Positions 5,840 to 12,571 of a stretch of 13,308 nt of DNA are shown here, piece after piece. Source of the DNA: Candidatus Altarchaeota archaeon (GTDB lineage Archaea > SpSt-1190); NCBI GenBank assembly GCA_018221005.1, contig JAAOXW010000034.1, positions 1 to 13,308 of the forward strand, in the 5' to 3' direction. Position 1 is the stretch's first letter. The number at the start of each line of letters is the position of its first letter. Made by a program: the position numbers and the translations under genes. The notes under the pieces were generated by a model that had not been told where the DNA came from, did not search any database, and was given only the letters and a program-made list of their open reading frames with translations.

Positions 5840-6964
5840 TCAGCGTTTGAAAACTGAAATGAGATGACTACCCACGTGATACTTACTGCCAGACACTTTA
5901 ATCCATTTCACTCCTTTTCCCAGAGTCGAATCAATAATAATTCCAAGAAGAGCCATACACTCTAAGATGGGGTCTAACAAAATATAAATTGGAATCCAGG
6001 AATATACATAGGGTTTGGCTTTTTCTCTAAAAAGTGAAAGTAGTAGAGTAACTAAACTAAGTCCGAAAGGTATAACAAAAAGGGGAGTCACAGTAATGAG
6101 TGCTGCAGAAATGAGAGCCACTCCGCTAAGAATTGAATTGAAACCTGCCAGCAAATTATATGGTTGAAAAACACGATAGTACTTAGACACACTAAAAAGC
6201 CCATATAACCAACGCTTCCTCTCATTCAAGAAATGGGACAAACTAACAACATCCTCAAGTAAAACAACTGTGCGATCAGAGAAACAAGTCTTATACCCTT
6301 TCTGATGCAAAATAACGGCAAGCTCAGCATCTTCAGTCATCGTCTTGGTTCCATAGTAATTAATGGCCTTCAACACTTTCATCCAAATGGCGTGACTTCC
6401 CCCATATATTGCAGATCGTCTAGTAATCACGGCTCGTCCGACCATGCTAGTGGCAAAGAACCACAAGTCTTCAATAATTCGAACCTTGGAGATGATGGTG
6501 TCCGGGTTCCCGCCAATGCAGGTAGACGAAACAGCATCACAGTTTTGAAGAGACCTCACCATTTCAGTTACATAGTTTCGGGGCAGTACGGCATCAATAT
6601 CCGTATTGATTAGAATTTCTCCCTTTACACGGGTTTTGATAATTTTGTTAAGAAACAACGCCTTCCACTTGTGATGTTTTACGGCCCGAATATATTCAAT
6701 TTTTCCCTTGTATTTTTTTACCACCTCAGACGTTGCATCTTGTGAGGCATCATCCGCAAGGATAATTTGAATTTTGCCGCGATAGTCCTGATTCAAGCAA
6801 CCATCAATAAATCTTCCAACCACATGGTCATCATCCCAAGTTCTGCAAATTATAGTGATGTCGGGGTGTTCTTTGAGGGGCGCAACCTTTCTCTTCTTAA
6901 AGGCCATAAGAGCTGTAACCAAATTAATGATAGCAATTCCAGTGAGAAGCCATAGAAAAATCAC
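5840..6964 (-). CDS. Membrane-anchored family 2 glycosyltransferase
   Basis: This 374-residue GT2 enzyme likely transfers sugars from nucleotide donors at the cytoplasmic membrane. An N-terminal transmembrane segment (about 3-21) precedes the GT-A domain, which starts DITIICRTWDDD. Motifs present are ADDASQD (70-76), the metal-binding DxD as NTDIDA (120-125), the catalytic-base region TEDAEL (210-215), and NERKRW (247-252), equivalent to the (Q/R)xxRW motif of processive enzymes such as cellulose, hyaluronan and poly-GlcNAc synthases. Three or so C-terminal membrane segments follow at about 272-292, 293-311 and 322-345. The set points to a polysaccharide or glycolipid-building enzyme, but the sugar cannot be told. 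The start is GTG at 6964, directly preceding the first membrane helix. A TATA-like element lies 26 bases upstream, suggesting a separate leaderless transcript. Confidence 0.9.
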   Translation of the reverse strand: MIFLWLLTGIAIINLVTALMAFKKRKVAPLKEHPDITIICRTWDDDHVVGRFIDGCLNQDYRGKIQIILADDASQDATSEVVKKYKGKIEYIRAVKHHKWKALFLNKIIKTRVKGEILINTDIDAVLPRNYVTEMVRSLQNCDAVSSTCIGGNPDTIISKVRIIEDLWFFATSMVGRAVITRRSAIYGGSHAIWMKVLKAINYYGTKTMTEDAELAVILHQKGYKTCFSDRTVVLLEDVVSLSHFLNERKRWLYGLFSVSKYYRVFQPYNLLAGFNSILSGVALISAALITVTPLFVIPFGLSLVTLLLSLFREKAKPYVYSWIPIYILLDPILECMALLGIIIDSTLGKGVKWIKVSGSKYHVGSHLISVFKR

Positions 6965-6985
6965 AAACAGCTAGCACATGAGGGA

Positions 6986-6993
6986 CATATATC
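6986..6993 (-). promoter_or_regulatory. Candidate TATA box of the GT2 gene
   Basis: The minus strand reads GATATATG, centred about 26 bases before the GTG at 6964, in the 45-base gap after the nucleotidyltransferase gene. It separates the glycosyltransferase from the three-gene cluster upstream. No Shine-Dalgarno is seen before the GTG. Confidence 0.45.
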
Positions 6994-7009
6994 TGTTATG
7001 CAACCCACT

Positions 7010-8332
7010 TCACGGTTTGAGGTTCACAGCACTTGTAAGGTCAATCATCGCCCTGCCGGGGTATTCGATGGCTAGTTTTTCGACAGGCACTCTTACTGTT
7101 GCAGGCATATTCTTGTAAATCCGCTCAATTAATTGTGTATTTATTAATGGCTTTAGTGAACTCTGTTCCATGGCTTTGAAAAGTTCATCATTCTTAGCAG
7201 CCTTGAACGTAGACACCTTGCCCTCCTTGATTTGGGACTTGTAAACTGCATCCAGTTTTTCATTCTTGTAAACAGCCATGTATATGCCCCCATCAAGCAA
7301 CCACACAAAAGACCTATGTTTTCCAAATTCAAAAATTATTTTTGGCATAGTTTTTATTTTAGATTTTATAGCAGTGCCTACACTTTTACTGACCATTGAG
7401 CCTACAATCTCTTTTTTCAAAATGTCCATGAAGTGTCTAACTTTAGACTCGAGTTCGGTGACTTCTTTTAAGTTTGGCTTCCTGTCTCCGTGCTCCACTG
7501 CCTTGAAGGCCTTTATCACCTCTGCAGCAATGGCGGGAACCTCTTGGGGGAGCAAGCCCTTATCAACCTTGCTTTGAAGCACAATTGGCATTTCGGGGAC
7601 AGAACATGGCTTCTCACCAAGACTCATAATGTAGGCGTTTCCAGACCAAGTAATTCCCCTATAATACCTTTCCAAAATCCACTCAACATATTGTTCTACC
7701 TTTTTCATATAGTATTCGGCACCATCAAGACTCCTCATCATGGCCTCTTTACTGGGTTTTATTTCGCCCGCTTTTAACATTCGAGTGAATGGAGTTAAAA
7801 CGCCCCCATCATAAATTATTTTCATATGGCGTAGAAAGTTGTAGATGATATTGTCACCCTCCTTAGCATACTGGAACATTTCTGTGAGAGTGTGAATTTG
7901 CACTTGCATTTTCTTGTCAATTTTCCTGCCCATGTCATTTAACATAGCCAGTAATTTTTCCTTCAATTCACTTGGAACTTCTCGCTTGGTATCATCAATT
8001 ACCACCAAAACGTCAATATCTGAACCGGGAACAAAATCTCCTCGGGCCAAACTCCCAATAACGCCAACACCTTTCAACATACTTCCAAGTTTTTGTCGGG
8101 CAGCGACTGAAAAACGCTCAACCGCCTTCATTTTCATTTTGTAAAAGATTTTTTGCTTCTTCTTGGCTGCATCCATCTGTTTAGTAGAAATTTTAGATGA
8201 TTTCTTTTGAAGCTTCTTGGTTTCCTCTCTCTGGAATTCCTTATCCTCTGCCTCAGGCAAGGAAGGTCCTTCTCGGACAGTAATAGCCTTTGGTGCTTTT
8301 GTCTTAGTTTTACTCATCTCGTACACGCTCAT
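7010..8332 (-). CDS. Nucleotidyltransferase with HEPN-like domain and C-terminal extension (tandem copy 2)
   Basis: This is a 440-residue archaeal nucleotidyltransferase (pol-beta superfamily, MNT-like). Residues 1-75 are a charged Lys/Glu-rich, probably coiled N-terminus. The nucleotidyltransferase core follows: GVIGSLARGDFVPGSDIDVL, with the Gly-Ser pair at 93-94 and acids D105 and D107. The third carboxylate is not evident; QVQIHTLTEMF occupies that strand. A linker, FLRHMKIIYDGGVLTPFTRM, and a helical HEPN-like domain (about 195-290) come next, then an extra 150-residue domain of unknown type containing FEFGKHRSFVWLLDGGIYM. The HEPN RNase motif RxxxxH is not visible. The whole of residues 90-290 aligns with the neighbouring gene, so the two are tandem duplicates, and only this copy has the C-terminal domain. 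ATG at 8332 overlaps the upstream stop by one base (TAATG); an ATG at 8317 is an alternative. The acceptor molecule is unknown. Confidence 0.88.
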   Translation of the reverse strand: MSVYEMSKTKTKAPKAITVREGPSLPEAEDKEFQREETKKLQKKSSKISTKQMDAAKKKQKIFYKMKMKAVERFSVAARQKLGSMLKGVGVIGSLARGDFVPGSDIDVLVVIDDTKREVPSELKEKLLAMLNDMGRKIDKKMQVQIHTLTEMFQYAKEGDNIIYNFLRHMKIIYDGGVLTPFTRMLKAGEIKPSKEAMMRSLDGAEYYMKKVEQYVEWILERYYRGITWSGNAYIMSLGEKPCSVPEMPIVLQSKVDKGLLPQEVPAIAAEVIKAFKAVEHGDRKPNLKEVTELESKVRHFMDILKKEIVGSMVSKSVGTAIKSKIKTMPKIIFEFGKHRSFVWLLDGGIYMAVYKNEKLDAVYKSQIKEGKVSTFKAAKNDELFKAMEQSSLKPLINTQLIERIYKNMPATVRVPVEKLAIEYPGRAMIDLTSAVNLKP

Positions 8333-9171
8333 TACTTGGGAGTATCGGCAGCTTGTTTCAGGGCTTCAAGATTAATGGAACTTTCAATCTTCCCAACAAA
8401 CTCCACCGTTTTTTTATGGAGCTCTTCGAGTTCGTTGGGCTTCACATAATCTAATTCGTTGCGCTCTATTTTTTTCATCATGTCAAAGAGAACTTCATAC
8501 ACTTTAACATCTTCTTCAGTCAACTTGCCATCTTTTACTGCGGTTTCTCTGAGTAGTCCTGCAACTTCACTGTGTGCACCTGGAATTTTCCCATAAGACA
8601 TAACCACTGCGTGAGATGCTTCAACAGCTGCATTGTACAGAGTGAACAAGGCACTATTCACTGTGTGGGCATAACTGTTGAGACTAAAAAATGCTCTTGA
8701 CACAGAAGCATTCACTGATTCTTGAGTTGGTCGAATTTTTCCCTGCATTAGAAGTCTCTGCAGCGGGGCAAAGAAACCTAAATCTGCAAGCGGCACAGCA
8801 TCCCTCAAGACTGAAATTGCGAGAGCGTCCCCCCTCCTAACCGAATCCCAAAATTGACTGATGGTTACAGTGTTAATGTGTATTTGTGGGTATTTAGTTA
8901 TGAGTTGACCCATTTCGTTTTGAAATGCAATCAAAAGTGCTTGATCAAGGGGTGCAAAAGAGTCATCCACAAGAACCATGACATCTATGTCGTTGCCCTT
9001 TGCTTCACTTTTATTGCGTGCAAAAGAGCCAAAGACTACAATTGCTTTTATGAAGGAGCCAAACTTTTTTGACACTTCTGCTGTGAAGTCATAAACCTTT
9101 GAAACGTCCTCGGAACGAAGCTGTTTCTTTTCAGCCTCGCTCACCACATCTTGTTTTTTTCTTATTTCCAT
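8332..9171 (-). CDS. Nucleotidyltransferase with HEPN-like domain (tandem copy 1)
   Basis: This is a 279-residue MNT-like nucleotidyltransferase. The core shows IVVFGSFARNKSEAKGNDID followed by VMVLVDD, with G48-S49 and acids D61 and D63 in the position of the two metal-binding carboxylates. Then comes the archaeal family segment QFWDSVRRGDALAISVLRDA and LGFFAPLQRLLMQGKIRPT, and a helical domain at about 150-270. That domain includes AAVEASHAVVMSYGKIPGAH, reminiscent of HEPN domains (small-residue helix, Gly-x-x-Pro, His); the full RxxxxH RNase motif is not present. The frame is open upstream to 9285, but I place the start at ATG 9171. This lies four bases after the stop of the TIM-barrel gene, has AGGTTGA in front, and avoids a 110-base overlap. 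Substrate unknown; nucleotide transfer to RNA, protein or small molecule are all possible. Confidence 0.9.
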   Translation of the reverse strand: MEIRKKQDVVSEAEKKQLRSEDVSKVYDFTAEVSKKFGSFIKAIVVFGSFARNKSEAKGNDIDVMVLVDDSFAPLDQALLIAFQNEMGQLITKYPQIHINTVTISQFWDSVRRGDALAISVLRDAVPLADLGFFAPLQRLLMQGKIRPTQESVNASVSRAFFSLNSYAHTVNSALFTLYNAAVEASHAVVMSYGKIPGAHSEVAGLLRETAVKDGKLTEEDVKVYEVLFDMMKKIERNELDYVKPNELEELHKKTVEFVGKIESSINLEALKQAADTPK

Positions 9172-9175
9172 TTTA

Positions 9176-11068
9176 TCAACCTTTCTTTTTTGTCGAATAT
9201 AATAATGGTTGTGCTCCGGACCAAATGCGGGAAGTTGTACCCGGTCCAATAGAGTAACCACCACCAGTAAAGCCCGGCATTCCATATGAACCGAATGCCG
9301 TCATCATAGGTGCACCAACAGTTTCAGCGCTGAAGGAGTAGAAACCACGCTGCGCAAGTCCCGTCCCCCTAAATCGCTCTGCAGCTTGAGCCCAATAGGG
9401 CGGAGCCTTAAAACCAGTATATCGCAAATCCCCCATACTGGGTGTGGGGCCCCCTGCCATCGCCATTAATGCTTCAAGCGGAATACCTTCATTCCACATA
9501 GTGTTAACTGTGACTTCCACATCATAAAGACCTGCCCCACCTTCAATATTAACGACCCCCATATCTGTAAGTTTTGAAATTATGCCGGGGTCCATTCTAC
9601 TCACCTCATCCAACCAATCACCCCATGCAATGTGACCTTCGCCATATCCAGGCCCACCAACTAAGTGAACGTGTCCGGGTTTAACGCCATGTTTTTTGAG
9701 GTCCTTCAAAAATTTTGTAGGTTTAATTCCCGACGCTGCCGAATGGCCAACATCAAAAGTTAAAGTTATTGCGTCTTCAGAAATTCCATTAGCTTTGGCA
9801 ATTGCTCTAACATCCTTGACTAATTTTGCCATATGCTTGGGTTTGTAGAAATGTGCAAAGCCTGCCATGTACCCTTTCTCAGGTGCAGCAGGAAAGAGGT
9901 TCTCAATACCAAGTTTTAGTTTGCCCTTTTTGAGAGTTTTCTTTACTTCACTGTCGGACAAGAGCCTGCGGAAGGTGTCTTTAACAGAGGCTTCTATTTG
10001 GTCAATTGAATCTTTGAAAGGTCCGAAACGTCCCCTACCCAACATTGCCTCCCAGCCTTGCTTGGCCATATCCAAGTGGGATTTTCTCAGGGTTTCCTCC
10101 TGCTCCGCCTTTGAAAGAGTCTCAAAGCCAAGCGGGCGCGTTATTATTTTTCCATCCTTACTTATTGGGTTGAGAGTAGTAGTTGCGACCTTTGGCCATA
10201 GTTCCTTATCTAAATAGTTTTCAAGGCCCTTACTAGACCGCCTCAAATCTTTCAAGTGTTGGCCGTTTGTAGAAGACATCCTCATTATTTCAGCTTCCAT
10301 CGCCTCATAGACTCTCGGATTAAAATGTTCCCTGTTCTTTCTAAGTTCACTGTAAATTTTTTCGGGATCGTCCCCCCATCTATTGGCAAGATTCACTACA
10401 TTAACTTGTCCAGTTATTTTTGAAAAATCTTCGAAGAGTTGTGCGGCTTGGGGCCCATATTTCTCAGCAAAAAAGGTAGGTAAGACTTGTATAAAATTTT
10501 CCCATTCTTTTTCAATTTGGTCTTTCAAAAGATTATCCTTAACATTGTACTGCTTGAACAGTTGAGTTAATTCGCCCTTATCTTTTGCCAACATGAATGG
10601 GCTTTGAACAGGCATTCGCTGACCTGTGAATGGTTCAATAAAGTAGTATTGCATTGAACCAATAGGATGAACTGTCATTACCGTTGCCCCTATTTTATCA
10701 GAGTATTTTACAGAGTTTTTCAAAATGTTAGCCGCTCTCGCTCGACCTATTGACATAATTTCGGAAGGATCTGCTTGCATGGGCGCGTGAGTTGTAAACC
10801 GGCCACCGAAGGAATTTGCAATTTCCTTCATTTTTTTCAGCAAGTGTTCGTGTGCTCCGGCAGGTCCAGTTGTAATTCGGCTGGCCTCCCCCCAGAGAGT
10901 CTTGACACTCCCCCCGCCTTGACCTTCTTGGGCAAAGAGACCTCCAAGATCAATTTCAGCACTTACAACTCCCCGCTCAAAAGTTCCTTGTATTTGAGTA
11001 AGAAAATCCGAATTCTGGTCAGGAGGTGCAACTGTTGCCCCAACTGTCCCTTTTTTCCGCTCAGCCAC
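9176..11068 (-). CDS. Endonuclease IV/xylose isomerase-like TIM-barrel protein with large insertion and Gly-rich tail
   Basis: This 630-residue protein has the metal-ligand series of the AP endonuclease family 2 (endonuclease IV / sugar-phosphate isomerase-like) TIM barrel. In order: RFTTHAPMQ with H94, TVHPIG with H134, LGIENLF with E389, TFDVGHSAASG with D439 and H442, GHVHLVGG with H466/H468, GEGHIAWG with E477 and H479, and VNIEGG with E509. These match the trinuclear zinc ligands of endonuclease IV, with Glu replacing one Asp. Unlike normal 280-300 residue members, about 240 mainly helical residues (roughly 140-380) are inserted between the second and third ligands. The last 90 residues are Gly/Pro/Ser/Tyr-rich and probably disordered. 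It could cleave DNA at abasic sites, or isomerise a sugar; the sequence does not decide. The start is GTG at 11068. The two downstream nucleotidyltransferases follow with a 4-base gap and a 1-base overlap. Confidence 0.85.
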   Translation of the reverse strand: MAERKKGTVGATVAPPDQNSDFLTQIQGTFERGVVSAEIDLGGLFAQEGQGGGSVKTLWGEASRITTGPAGAHEHLLKKMKEIANSFGGRFTTHAPMQADPSEIMSIGRARAANILKNSVKYSDKIGATVMTVHPIGSMQYYFIEPFTGQRMPVQSPFMLAKDKGELTQLFKQYNVKDNLLKDQIEKEWENFIQVLPTFFAEKYGPQAAQLFEDFSKITGQVNVVNLANRWGDDPEKIYSELRKNREHFNPRVYEAMEAEIMRMSSTNGQHLKDLRRSSKGLENYLDKELWPKVATTTLNPISKDGKIITRPLGFETLSKAEQEETLRKSHLDMAKQGWEAMLGRGRFGPFKDSIDQIEASVKDTFRRLLSDSEVKKTLKKGKLKLGIENLFPAAPEKGYMAGFAHFYKPKHMAKLVKDVRAIAKANGISEDAITLTFDVGHSAASGIKPTKFLKDLKKHGVKPGHVHLVGGPGYGEGHIAWGDWLDEVSRMDPGIISKLTDMGVVNIEGGAGLYDVEVTVNTMWNEGIPLEALMAMAGGPTPSMGDLRYTGFKAPPYWAQAAERFRGTGLAQRGFYSFSAETVGAPMMTAFGSYGMPGFTGGGYSIGPGTTSRIWSGAQPLLYSTKKKG

Positions 11069-11086
11069 AATACCATAGGGGATTGA

Positions 11087-11098
11087 GGCTATATTAAG
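11087..11098. promoter_or_regulatory. Candidate two-way TATA element between TIM-barrel gene and GlcNAc-1-P transferase
   Basis: GGCTATATTAAG is centred about 25 bases before the TIM-barrel GTG at 11068 on the minus strand, the leaderless spacing. On the plus strand it would start transcription near 11118, giving a leader of about 17 bases that contains the AAGGAG site before the ATG at 11135. A second A/T element, TATTTTAAAG at 11106-11115, is an alternative for either direction. Confidence 0.45.
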
Positions 11099-11124
11099 TT
11101 GGTGGTATTTTAAAGACCAAAACT

Positions 11125-11130
11125 AAGGAG
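11125..11130 (+). promoter_or_regulatory. Shine-Dalgarno site of the GlcNAc-1-P transferase gene
   Basis: AAGGAG sits four bases before the ATG at 11135, slightly closer than usual but otherwise a strong ribosome binding site. It supports that ATG as the true start. Confidence 0.65.
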
Positions 11131-11134
11131 ATTT

Positions 11135-12109
11135 ATGGAGACTTTCTTAGTAATACTCCTTTTTTCGACCTTAGTTACAGTTCTAATTACAAAGTGGCTG
11201 AAAAGTTACTTCTTTAGTTCAGAAATTGTAGGAGAGGACGTCCACAAACAAAGAAAACCCATTTTGCCAACCAGTGGGGGTGTTCCGGTTTTTTTGGGCT
11301 TCTTTTTCTCAGTAATGCTCTATAGCTTCTTAATAACCTACCTTCTAAACGCTACTGACGCTTTACTAGAGATACTCGCGGGCGTGCTTTCTATTGCAAT
11401 TATTACGCTAATTGGCTTCCTAGATGATGTTAATGTAAAGGGCTCCATTCGAAGGGGGTTAAAACAGTGGGAAAAGCCACTCCTCAGTCTACCTGCAGCA
11501 CTACCTCTGATGGCAGTAAAACTTGGAACCAGTATAGTTACTTTGCCATTCATTGGTGCAGTAGAGTTCGGGCTCGTATACCCCTTAATTCTCATTCCAC
11601 TTGGAGTCATGATAAGTGCCAACATGGTGAATATGCTTGCAGGTATGAATGGACTTGAAGCGGGGGCACCACTAATTTATTTTACTTCATTAACTGCTTT
11701 CGTATATTTCAATAGCACAAGTTTAGCTGCAAAGGTTATTGCGTTTTCAGCACTTGGCGCAATTATCGGCTTCTTCCCATTCAATAAAGTTCCAGCAAAA
11801 ATGTTGACAGGGGACAGCTTCACTTATTTTATGGGTGCAGTTTTGGTGAGCGTTGCAGTAATTGGGAATGTTGAGAAAGCAACTCTAATTCTTTCAGTTC
11901 CTTTCTTAATTGAATTCTTACTAAAAGCTAGGGGTAAATTTAAAATACCAACCCTAGGAAAACTTGAAAACGGAAAAATTGTGAAGCAAACTCCGGGGAT
12001 TTATTCCATCCCGCACATTTGGATGAATGGAAAATATACGGAGTATCAAATTGTGAAGCGAGTCTGGGCAGTCTTTGCAGTGTTTGCAACACTCAGTTGG
12101 TTCCTATGA
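11135..12109 (+). CDS. aglH: UDP-GlcNAc:dolichyl-phosphate GlcNAc-1-phosphate transferase-like (AglH/Alg7 type)
   Basis: This is a 324-residue polytopic membrane enzyme of glycosyltransferase family 4 (MraY/WecA/Alg7). It transfers a HexNAc-1-phosphate from its UDP carrier to a polyprenyl phosphate, the first step in building lipid-linked glycans. Family motifs are KQRKPILPTSGGVPVFLG (38-55), the Mg-binding IGFLDDVNVKGS (93-104, D97-D98), NMLAGMNGLEAG (166-177), and FNKVPAKMLTGDSFTYFMGA (216-235) with G226-D227. NGLEAG and GD-S-(F) are the archaeal/eukaryotic Alg7 versions rather than bacterial MraY ones. About nine or ten transmembrane helices are visible. The product probably feeds N-glycosylation or surface polysaccharide; the exact sugar cannot be told. 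The gene is transcribed away from the TIM-barrel cluster, and its stop overlaps TFS tail to tail by six bases. Confidence 0.9.
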   Translation: METFLVILLFSTLVTVLITKWLKSYFFSSEIVGEDVHKQRKPILPTSGGVPVFLGFFFSVMLYSFLITYLLNATDALLEILAGVLSIAIITLIGFLDDVNVKGSIRRGLKQWEKPLLSLPAALPLMAVKLGTSIVTLPFIGAVEFGLVYPLILIPLGVMISANMVNMLAGMNGLEAGAPLIYFTSLTAFVYFNSTSLAAKVIAFSALGAIIGFFPFNKVPAKMLTGDSFTYFMGAVLVSVAVIGNVEKATLILSVPFLIEFLLKARGKFKIPTLGKLENGKIVKQTPGIYSIPHIWMNGKYTEYQIVKRVWAVFAVFATLSWFL

Positions 12110-12439
12110 GTTTTCTCTCCATGTGTGACCGCACTTCACACACTTAAAAAATCTAGTTGCAGGTTCATCACCAGATCGCGTCTGTTGAAGCCACCACATA
12201 GCTTTGTCATTCTTACACTTCCAACAATCCATCTCAATAACAGATAACTTCTCCGTCTCCTTTTCAAAGTCAATAACGGGTATAGGTCTCTTGTCATTAA
12301 CTTCTTTCGACAAAATAAGTTCCTGATCTTTTCTTCCCCTTTGAAGTTTCCCACAACCACGACAAATCCAAACTAGCTTACCGTCGCTCTTGTCGGGAAT
12401 CATCATCCCCCTGCAATTCGAGCAGAACTTGATGGACAT
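12104..12439 (-). CDS. tfs: Transcription factor S (TFS, TFIIS-like RNA cleavage factor)
   Basis: TFS stimulates RNA polymerase to cleave the transcript in backtracked complexes, allowing rescue and proofreading. At 111 residues it has the standard two zinc ribbons. The N-terminal ribbon has C6, C9, C26 and C29 (FCSNC, WICRGCG), as in the RPB9/TFS family. The C-terminal ribbon has C72, C75, C100 and C103 (CWKC, FFKCVKCGHTW). Between them, the catalytic hairpin QTRSGDEPATRFFKC carries the acidic pair D91-E92 that enters the polymerase active site. Both are intact, so this is an active TFS rather than an inhibitory TFS4-like or RPB9-like paralogue. The linker, about 33-65, is charged and variable. 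ATG at 12439 has a TATA box 26 bases upstream and no Shine-Dalgarno, consistent with a leaderless transcript. Confidence 0.97.
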   Translation of the reverse strand: MSIKFCSNCRGMMIPDKSDGKLVWICRGCGKLQRGRKDQELILSKEVNDKRPIPVIDFEKETEKLSVIEMDCWKCKNDKAMWWLQQTRSGDEPATRFFKCVKCGHTWRENS

Positions 12440-12460
12440 ATCCCATTGATTTATACTACA

Positions 12461-12469
12461 ATTATAAAG
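12461..12469 (-). promoter_or_regulatory. Candidate TATA box of tfs
   Basis: The minus strand reads CTTTATAAT, close to the archaeal consensus, with A-rich sequence just upstream where a BRE would lie. It is centred 26 bases before the tfs ATG at 12439, so the transcript probably begins at the start codon. Confidence 0.6.
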
Positions 12470-12540
12470 TTTTATGTAGAAAAACTGCCAAAAATGAGTG
12501 TCCCATATAGTAGTATGTTGTTTACTGGCACGCTATACAG

Positions 12541-12556
12541 GGGGCTTTAAAGCCCC
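12541..12556. promoter_or_regulatory. Perfect 16-base palindrome in front of the nre gene
   Basis: GGGGCTTTAAAGCCCC is a perfect inverted repeat with no spacer. Its TTTAAA core is centred about 24 bases before the nre ATG at 12572, the position of a TATA box for a leaderless message. The G/C arms would then overlap the BRE and the bases just after TATA, so a dimeric repressor bound here could block TBP/TFB. GGGGGAT just before the ATG may alternatively serve as a weak ribosome site. Confidence 0.4.
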
Positions 12557-12571
12557 AAAACGGGGGATTAT

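Noticed and set aside
7010..9171. A classic MNT-HEPN toxin-antitoxin pair
   Set aside because: In the classic module MNT and HEPN are separate small proteins with a HEPN RxxxxH RNase motif. Here each protein joins a nucleotidyltransferase to a HEPN-like domain and neither shows the RNase motif, so a toxin call is not supported.
9172..9285. An N-terminal extension of the upstream nucleotidyltransferase to 9285
   Set aside because: The extra 38 codons overlap the Gly-rich tail of the TIM-barrel gene in another frame and show no family similarity; the ATG at 9171 sits four bases after the preceding stop.
12541..12556. The GGGGCTTTAAAGCCCC palindrome as an intrinsic terminator
   Set aside because: It lies between two divergent gene starts, has no loop and is not followed by a run of T, so there is no transcript here for it to terminate.
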